This document shows, piece by piece, positions 6,421 through 10,539 of a stretch of 10,539 nucleotides of DNA (within the stretch, counting starts at the first letter, position 1; each line of letters starts with the position of its first letter). The stretch covers positions 1 through 10,539 of the forward strand of contig QHXD01000417.1 in the NCBI GenBank assembly GCA_003223895.1, given 5' to 3'. The translations under genes and the position numbers were made by a program. Source of the stretch: Acidobacteriota bacterium. GTDB taxonomy: Bacteria; Acidobacteriota; Terriglobia; 20CM-2-55-15. Under the pieces are notes generated by a model. The model did not search any database. It had not been told where the DNA came from and saw nothing but the letters and a program-made list of their open reading frames with translations.

Positions 6421-7662
6421 CTACTTACCGATCGTGACCAGCGCGACAGTGTTGAGCGCGCTTTCCGCCATGACGAGGTTACCGTCACGAGTCGTCATCA
6501 TATTGCGCACGACTCCGCCGCCGGCGGGGATCGCCCACGTCTGGAACTTTTCGGTCTTGGGATCGAAGCGGACCAGCGTATTCGGTTTCACCGCCGATTC
6601 GCTGTACCAGATCACTCCGTTGAGGAACGTAATTCCATAGGGCTGTGACGCCGGTCCACCGGGCGACGGCCATTCCTTCATGTCGCCGGTTTTCGGATCG
6701 AGCCGGCCCAGAAATCCGCGCGCATAGTCCGCGTAATAAATAAGATCGTCGCTGGTGATCGCGATCCGCCGCGGGCGTGCTTCGGGATCTTTCAGGGTCC
6801 ACTCTTTGATCGCCATCGTGTTCGGATCGATCGCCGCAATCTTCGGCGCCCCGAACTCGCAGTAATAAGGAGTACCCTTGGTATCCACCACCATGCCATA
6901 GGGCAGCGACCGCGGAGTGGGCGATTCGACAACCTTGACATCACCGGTCTTCGGATCGAGTCTGCCTACAAGATTGGCGCCCTGCACCGTGAACCAGAGA
7001 GTGCCTTTTTGATCGAAAAGCGGAGTGTGCGGATCGCGCGCCTGGGGCGGCAGTTTATACTCCATGAATTTGCCGGTCCTGGGATCGAGCTTCCCAATGT
7101 AGCCCTTGGAGTTCGCTGTGAACCAGATGTTGCCGTCCTTGTCTTCCACGAGGCCGTGAGGGCCAGAGCGCGCTATCGGGGGCCGGAATTCCTTGATCTC
7201 CCCGGTCTTGGTATCCACGCGGCCCAGCACGCTCGCATACTGTCCGGTGTACCAGAGATAGCCGTCGTGCGCCGCCAGCGGATCATGCGGCCGCGAACCC
7301 ACCGTTGGAACCTTCCATTCCTTGAAGCTCACTTTGACAGAGCCTGGAATGATCACGGCCTTGGGTACATTCCCTTCCGGAAAATTCTTTGTCAGGTAAT
7401 CGGTCACCATGGCGATCTGGCTCTGCGGAACGTCGGCTCCGGCGGACACCATGCGCTCCATGAGGAGCTGCCAGTCTTCGCGGGTGTGCCCGGTGCTCGT
7501 AATCATCGTGACGGCGTGGCAGACGGTGCAGGCGGTCTCGATGATGGTTTTCCCGTTTCCTTCCGGTAACGGCCGGGCCGGCTGCCCGCCCTGGCCCTGA
7601 GCCGAAAGCGTGGAGGAGAAAACCAGCGCAATCAATATCCCGAATAAAAAGTTCTTACTCAT
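6421..7662 (-). CDS. Exported cytochrome c fused to a Vgb-like seven-bladed propeller
   Basis: 413 residues with a signal peptide (MSKNFLFGILIALVFSSTLSA, cleavage about A21) and one heme c site C45-T-V-C48-H49; the Met in MERMVSAGA is a likely axial ligand. From about residue 120 come seven repeats of the pattern PHGL-x-D-GNIWFT-x-IGKLDPRTG, the propeller of the virginiamycin B lyase (Vgb)/streptogramin lyase family. Automatic annotation would probably call it a Vgb lyase, but later blades begin RPRRI, QPYGI and VRNMM instead of the PH-type starts that carry the His and Glu residues of real Vgb, so antibiotic cleavage is unlikely. A periplasmic redox or binding role beside the PQQ dehydrogenase fits better. 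Start: ATG 7662 has AGGAGGA (7675-7669) six bases upstream. Its stop is three bases before the next gene's GTG, so the two are almost surely co-transcribed. Confidence 0.88.
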   Translation of the reverse strand: MSKNFLFGILIALVFSSTLSAQGQGGQPARPLPEGNGKTIIETACTVCHAVTMITSTGHTREDWQLLMERMVSAGADVPQSQIAMVTDYLTKNFPEGNVPKAVIIPGSVKVSFKEWKVPTVGSRPHDPLAAHDGYLWYTGQYASVLGRVDTKTGEIKEFRPPIARSGPHGLVEDKDGNIWFTANSKGYIGKLDPRTGKFMEYKLPPQARDPHTPLFDQKGTLWFTVQGANLVGRLDPKTGDVKVVESPTPRSLPYGMVVDTKGTPYYCEFGAPKIAAIDPNTMAIKEWTLKDPEARPRRIAITSDDLIYYADYARGFLGRLDPKTGDMKEWPSPGGPASQPYGITFLNGVIWYSESAVKPNTLVRFDPKTEKFQTWAIPAGGGVVRNMMTTRDGNLVMAESALNTVALVTIGK

Positions 7663-7691
7663 ATGCGGTCCTCCTGGTTGTGAACCGGTAT

Positions 7692-7697
7692 TCTATA
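7692..7697 (-). promoter_or_regulatory. Possible -10 element for the cytochrome/propeller operon
   Basis: TATAGA on the minus strand (7697-7692), 30 bases from the start codon, in the only AT-rich patch of this part of the divergent gap. No good -35 hexamer is found at 16-18 bp, so this is a weak call based on position and the hexamer alone. Confidence 0.25.
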
Positions 7698-7750
7698 CTA
7701 ACTGTGGCGGCGTTCCATGAGCGCCGGCAATCTTTAGCCTGCAACGCGGC

Positions 7751-7769
7751 CGGCGGTCACAGACCGCCG
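7751..7769. repeat. Small GC-rich hairpin in the divergent intergenic region
   Basis: CGGCGGTC (7751-7758) and GACCGCCG (7762-7769) pair perfectly around ACA. It lies midway between the divergent propeller and amidase genes (gap 7663-7825), so it is not a terminator for either. It could be a regulator site, a leader hairpin or a small interspersed repeat. The rest of the gap holds AT-rich promoter candidates and another short inverted pair, TGGTTC (7786-7791) and GAACCA (7807-7812); no gene is seen. Confidence 0.55.
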
Positions 7770-7796
7770 TTACAGTTAAATCATGTGGTTCTCTCA

Positions 7797-7802
7797 TATA
7801 GT
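7797..7802 (+). promoter_or_regulatory. Possible -10 element for the acetamidase-family gene
   Basis: TATAGT at 7797-7802, 23 bases before the ATG at 7826. TTACAG (7770-7775) resembles a -35 box but is 21 bp away, longer than usual. It lies between the arms of the inverted pair at 7786-7812, which would suit repressor control. Tentative. Confidence 0.25.
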
Positions 7803-7825
7803 TGTGGAACCAATTCGGAGGCAGC

Positions 7826-8845
7826 ATGAAGAAGGTTCTAACGTGCATCACGTCTGGTTTGGTTATCGCGGGAGTCGTCTGGTCGCAGACTTCGCCGAAG
7901 GTGCATCAGTTGAAAGCGTCAACACAGACCGTACATCGAGGCTTTTTTGACGCGTCCTTAAAGCCGGTGCTCACGATCAACTCCGGTGACATCGTGAAGT
8001 TGGAAACCGCAACCGGCAACCCTCGCTATTTCGAGCGGCTCGGTGTGCCAAAGGAAAAGATACCGGCTGAACTGTACGACGTATATGAGGGCGTTGAAGG
8101 TGAAGGGCGCGGAGACCATACCCTGGACGGGCCCATCTATGTAGATGGTGCACAACCGGGCGATATGCTCGAGATCCGCATTCGCTCGATCGACCTCAGA
8201 CTTCCGATCGCCGGACAGGGCTTTGTTCCAAATCGTGGTCTGTTGCCGGAAGATTTTCCCAATGCCAAAGACCGCGTTCTGTGGCTGGATCTGAAGAAGA
8301 AAACAACCGAGTATGCTCCCGGCGTGGTTGTTCCATTGAAACCATTCTGGGGTGTCATCGGTGTTGCGCCGCCGCTCTCAATGGGCCGCGTCCCCAGCGG
8401 TCCACCGAATGTTTTCGGCGGCAACATGGACAACCGCGACCTGGTCGGCGGGACCACGCTTTACCTGCCGGTGTTCGTTCCGGGCGGTCTGTTGTCAATT
8501 GGAGACGGGCACGCTGCGCAGGGATATGGCGAAGTCTGCCTGTCCGCGATTGAGACATCACTGAAAGGCGAAATACAGGTCGTTCTGCATAAGAACAAAC
8601 TCCTCAAACAGCCGCGCGCCGAGACGCCCACACATTTCATGACCATGGGGTTGAATGCGGATTTGGACGAAGCGGCGAAGATCGCAACACGCGAGATGCT
8701 GGATTGGGTCGTCGAAATGAAAGGGCTCAGCAGGGAAGACGCCTACATGCTCGCCAGCGCCGCGATGGATCTGGTCGTTACCCAGGCCGTGGATGGTACA
8801 AAGGGCATTCACGCATTAATGCCCAAGGCGATTTTCAGGAAATAG
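7826..8845 (+). CDS. Exported acetamidase/formamidase-family protein
   Basis: 339 residues of the FmdA/AmdA family, whose members hydrolyse short amides (formamide, acetamide) to the acid and ammonia. Family marks: HTLDGPIYVDGAQPGDMLEI near 96-116, KPFWGVIGVAPP, GGNMDNRDLVGGTTLYLPV, and IGDGHAAQGYGE around 226-236. That last motif usually reads QGDGE; here it has Tyr234. Residues 1-20 (MKKVLTCITSGLVIAGVVWS) look like a signal peptide, so unlike cytoplasmic relatives it is probably exported. Start: ATG 7826 follows GGAGG (7817-7821) by four bases; the upstream in-frame TTG at 7802 lacks a site. It diverges from the cytochrome/propeller operon and ends immediately at a long palindrome that should terminate it. 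Substrate unknown. Confidence 0.9.
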   Translation: MKKVLTCITSGLVIAGVVWSQTSPKVHQLKASTQTVHRGFFDASLKPVLTINSGDIVKLETATGNPRYFERLGVPKEKIPAELYDVYEGVEGEGRGDHTLDGPIYVDGAQPGDMLEIRIRSIDLRLPIAGQGFVPNRGLLPEDFPNAKDRVLWLDLKKKTTEYAPGVVVPLKPFWGVIGVAPPLSMGRVPSGPPNVFGGNMDNRDLVGGTTLYLPVFVPGGLLSIGDGHAAQGYGEVCLSAIETSLKGEIQVVLHKNKLLKQPRAETPTHFMTMGLNADLDEAAKIATREMLDWVVEMKGLSREDAYMLASAAMDLVVTQAVDGTKGIHALMPKAIFRK

Positions 8846-8975
8846 CGTGATGAGAAACTGGGGAAATAGCCGCGAATGACGCAGATTACGCGAATGGGCG
8901 CATCAAAGAATTCCTTGGTGCGCCCATTCGCGTAATCTGCGTCATTCGCGGCTATTTCCCCAGTTTTTTATCACG
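8846..8975. terminator. Long palindrome 2 (57-nt arms), bidirectional terminator-like, between convergent genes
   Basis: Arms 8846-8902 and 8919-8975 pair with two mismatches, around a 16-nt loop that is itself near-palindromic about GAATTC, so almost all 130 bp is one palindrome. It starts on the base after the amidase stop and ends three bases before the MBL stop. On the plus strand the GC-rich stem is followed by CCCCAG and six T (8964-8969), a good intrinsic-terminator shape; the minus-strand T-run is poorer. The arm holds 9-mers GAATGACGC, AGATTACGC, GAATGGGCG (8874-8900), like those in the palindrome at 983-1105. Confidence 0.88.
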
Positions 8976-8978
8976 TCG

Positions 8979-10097
8979 TCACTTTTGCGGCAGGTAAGTC
9001 TTACTGAATCCGTTCCGCGTATTCGTGACCGTGTAGGAACCGTCCTGGTGCGCCGACACCTTGATCCAATACGCCATTCCGTTGTGTGCAGGCGGCGGTG
9101 GCGCGCCGGGCCCGGGTTGCGGCGCAGGGATCGGAGCGATCGGCATTGCCGGCTGCTGCTGGTCGACGGTATTGGCGATGAATACTCCGGGCACGGTGTA
9201 CTCCTGACCGCTCAGCTGTGAGAAGTGGATTTGCCAGAGGTCCTCGAGGCCGGGCGATGAATGAACCGTCTTCATCACTTCAGGTTCTCCGCCTTTGCGC
9301 GTGCCGTCGTTCATAATGGCGACGCGCGGATGGAGCGCGTGTACCATCACTTCCGAATTCGAGCTCGCCTGCCCGTGGTGCAAACCCAGAAGGACATCGA
9401 CAGTGCCAAGACGATTGTTCGGACACATCAGGTCGAATTCCTTGTTCCTGGTCAAATCACCCAGATGAACGGTGCGGAACTTTCCAAAGGTGATGTGAGT
9501 CCCGACGGATTGAGGATCCTCGGCATTGTTCTCGCCGGCCTTGAAATTGGCGCAGTATGGATTCGGGGCGCCGGCGCCGGGCAAAGGCGTCTTGATCGTT
9601 TGACCAGCGGACGTCACGACACGAACATCCAGACCGGCCATGGGAATCTTGTCGCCAGGCTTCGCGACCGTGTGTTTGGCCTTGGCATAAAGGAACGGAT
9701 ACGTTTTCTCGAGAAACTCATCGGCTAGAGCGCCCGGCTGAACGTTTGGACCATGATCGATGAATTCGCGAATCGTCGTGTGGGAAGCGAGCTCAGCCAA
9801 CCCGCCAAAGTGGTCGCCGTGCCAGTGCGTAATAATAAGATGATCGATCTGCTGAAGGCCGGCATCTTTGATTGCTGCCAGGATGCGGCCTGCATCACGG
9901 GCCGCAGCCGGGCCGGCATTGCCTGTGTCGATGAGCAACGATTCACCGGAAGGCGAGACAAACAGCGTCGCATTGCCGCCCTCGACGTCGATCACATAGA
10001 TGTCGAGGGGCTTCGATGTCCGGTTCTGCGCCGGCGGAAACGCCGCTGCTAACGCCGCAACGGCAAGAACCAATAGTAAAACCATCGATACGCGCAT
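8979..10097 (-). CDS. Exported metallo-beta-lactamase-fold hydrolase (ComEC-tail-like)
   Basis: 372 residues: signal peptide (MRVSMVLLLVLAVAALAAAF), then an MBL-fold domain from about residue 30 (LDIYVIDVEGGNATLFVSPS, LLIDTGNAG). The metal site is clear: T-H91-W-H93-G-D95-H96, D214 in HLGDLT, and HH at 239-240 in LGLHHGQASS. The HLGD and HHG pattern resembles the C-terminal hydrolase of ComEC/Rec2, but there are no channel segments, so it is a stand-alone exported enzyme. A Pro-rich linker (about 313-340) leads to a small C-terminal piece (YWIKVSAHQDGSYTVTNTRN) that may be a beta structure. Substrate unknown; nucleic acid, phosphodiester or other esters are possible. Start: ATG 10097 with GGAGGT about five bases upstream. 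It diverges from the TPR gene at 10200 and shares promoter DNA with it. Confidence 0.88.
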   Translation of the reverse strand: MRVSMVLLLVLAVAALAAAFPPAQNRTSKPLDIYVIDVEGGNATLFVSPSGESLLIDTGNAGPAAARDAGRILAAIKDAGLQQIDHLIITHWHGDHFGGLAELASHTTIREFIDHGPNVQPGALADEFLEKTYPFLYAKAKHTVAKPGDKIPMAGLDVRVVTSAGQTIKTPLPGAGAPNPYCANFKAGENNAEDPQSVGTHITFGKFRTVHLGDLTRNKEFDLMCPNNRLGTVDVLLGLHHGQASSNSEVMVHALHPRVAIMNDGTRKGGEPEVMKTVHSSPGLEDLWQIHFSQLSGQEYTVPGVFIANTVDQQQPAMPIAPIPAPQPGPGAPPPPAHNGMAYWIKVSAHQDGSYTVTNTRNGFSKTYLPQK

Positions 10098-10141
10098 CAG
10101 TGACCTCCATTGACTTCGCTTCAGTTTTCCGAGTGCCGGTC

Positions 10142-10170
10142 ACTATAATGCTCCTGATCCCCGCGATCAA
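10142..10170 (-). promoter_or_regulatory. Sigma-70-type promoter of the MBL-fold gene
   Basis: On the minus strand TTGATC (10170-10165), a 17-bp spacer and TATAGT (10147-10142) make a good -35/-10 pair, about 45 bases from the start codon at 10097. The -10 overlaps a TATAAT reading the other way. Confidence 0.55.
10144..10149 (+). promoter_or_regulatory. Consensus -10 (TATAAT) for the right-hand TPR gene
   Basis: A perfect TATAAT, 50 bases before the ATG at 10200. The -35 region is weak: TTCAGT at 10120-10125 with an 18-bp spacer is the best; TTGACT at 10110 is too far. It overlaps the MBL gene's -10 by four bases, so polymerase could hardly occupy both at once. Confidence 0.45.
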
Positions 10171-10199
10171 TCGAAAGCACAAGGCTGCTGTGTAAAACG

Positions 10200-10539
10200 A
10201 TGGTTGTACTTCTCTACGCCCTTCTCCTCCAATCCGTGAACTCCACGGATGTCGATCGTTTGATCGATGGCGGTCACTGGAAGCGTGCTCGTGCAATCCT
10301 CGAGGAACGAGTTCGCAAGAACCCCGCCGACGCAAGGGCTACGTACCTGCTTTCCCAGGTGAAGATTGCTTTCGGTGATCTGAATTCCGCTCTGAAGCTC
10401 GCTGAGAATGTGGTGCGACTGGAAAACGAAAACGCCGACTACCATGCCATCCTCGCTCGCGTTTATGGCGAAATGGCGCAAAGTGCGGGAGCCTTCAGGC
10501 GAATGATGTACGGATTGCGCTTCAAGAACGAAGCCGAAA
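10200..10539 (+). CDS. TPR-repeat protein, N-terminal part (3' end outside window)
   Basis: An open frame from ATG 10200 runs to the window edge without a stop (113 codons). It begins with a short hydrophobic run, MVVLLYALLLQSVNS, that could be an export signal, then reads as helix pairs with TPR spacing: HWKRARAILEERVRKNPADA, RATYLLSQVKIAFGDLNSAL, KLAENVVRLENENADYHAIL. The family scaffolds protein contacts; function unknown. No strong ribosome site is present (AAGG is 16 bases upstream), so the start is moderately certain; the frame is open upstream only to a stop at 10155. It diverges from the MBL gene and may share its control. It is not similar in the visible part to the TPR protein at the left edge. 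Confidence 0.75.
   Translation, partial: MVVLLYALLLQSVNSTDVDRLIDGGHWKRARAILEERVRKNPADARATYLLSQVKIAFGDLNSALKLAENVVRLENENADYHAILARVYGEMAQSAGAFRRMMYGLRFKNEAE

Noticed and set aside
6162..6648. Plus-strand frames carrying FWLLASGFWLP-like stretches
   Set aside because: They arise because the palindrome reads similarly on both strands; they span the ends of two real minus-strand genes and have no start signals.
6421..7662. Streptogramin resistance lyase
   Set aside because: The fold matches, but the heme c domain and apparent loss of His/Glu in the last blades speak against lyase activity.
7802..7825. TTG start giving an extra eight residues to the amidase
   Set aside because: ATG 7826 has a proper ribosome site and begins a normal signal peptide; the TTG has neither.
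7844..7846. Lipoprotein cysteine (C7) in the amidase signal peptide
   Set aside because: It sits before the hydrophobic core without a lipobox, so ordinary signal-peptidase cleavage is more likely.
10110..10115. TTGACT as -35 of the TPR gene promoter
   Set aside because: It is 28 bp from the TATAAT, too far for a sigma-70 promoter.

Overview
The window looks like a chromosomal segment from an Acidobacteriota-type bacterium (Solibacter/Bryobacter-like). This is inferred from gene content: an Oar-like TonB-dependent receptor with an N-terminal carboxypeptidase-regulatory domain, a secreted cytochrome c/PQQ-propeller dehydrogenase, a cytochrome c fused to a Vgb-type propeller, an exported acetamidase/formamidase-family protein, and an exported metallo-beta-lactamase-fold protein with a Pro-rich tail. 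There is no rRNA, tRNA, phage, transposase or CRISPR array. The sequence is moderately GC-rich and densely coding; no gene-free stretch exceeds about 165 bases.

Layout. Positions 2-988 (+) hold the C-terminal part of a TPR protein whose start lies before the window. It converges on a minus-strand block, with a long palindrome (983-1105) between them. Reading right to left, the block is: a cytochrome c/Vgb-like seven-bladed propeller (7662-6421); a cytochrome c/PQQ-propeller dehydrogenase starting three bases later (6417-4549); then, after a small hairpin, a TonB-dependent receptor (4396-1110). As sequenced the receptor is broken by an in-frame amber codon (3679-3677) and by a chimeric 102-bp-period duplication with a frameshift (3301-3454). 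Divergent from the block is an exported acetamidase/formamidase-family protein (7826-8845, +). It converges on an exported MBL-fold hydrolase (10097-8979, -) across a second long palindrome (8846-8975). The MBL gene diverges from another TPR protein that runs off the right edge (10200-10539, +); the two probable promoters overlap at 10142-10149.

How the genes may work together. The minus-strand block reads as one envelope module: an outer-membrane receptor for an unknown ligand plus two exported heme-containing propellers that could oxidise a substrate and pass electrons on. The exported amidase could act on an amide in the same compartment. This is inference from context; no substrate can be read from the sequence.

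The most unusual feature is a set of three long perfect-to-near-perfect palindromes (arms 53-57 nt) whose arms are built of short tandem units. Two are related in sequence (9-mer units) and sit between convergent genes. The third (6284-6406, 7- and 8-mer units) lies over the 5' end of the PQQ gene, and one arm is translated as the hydrophobic core of that protein's signal peptide.
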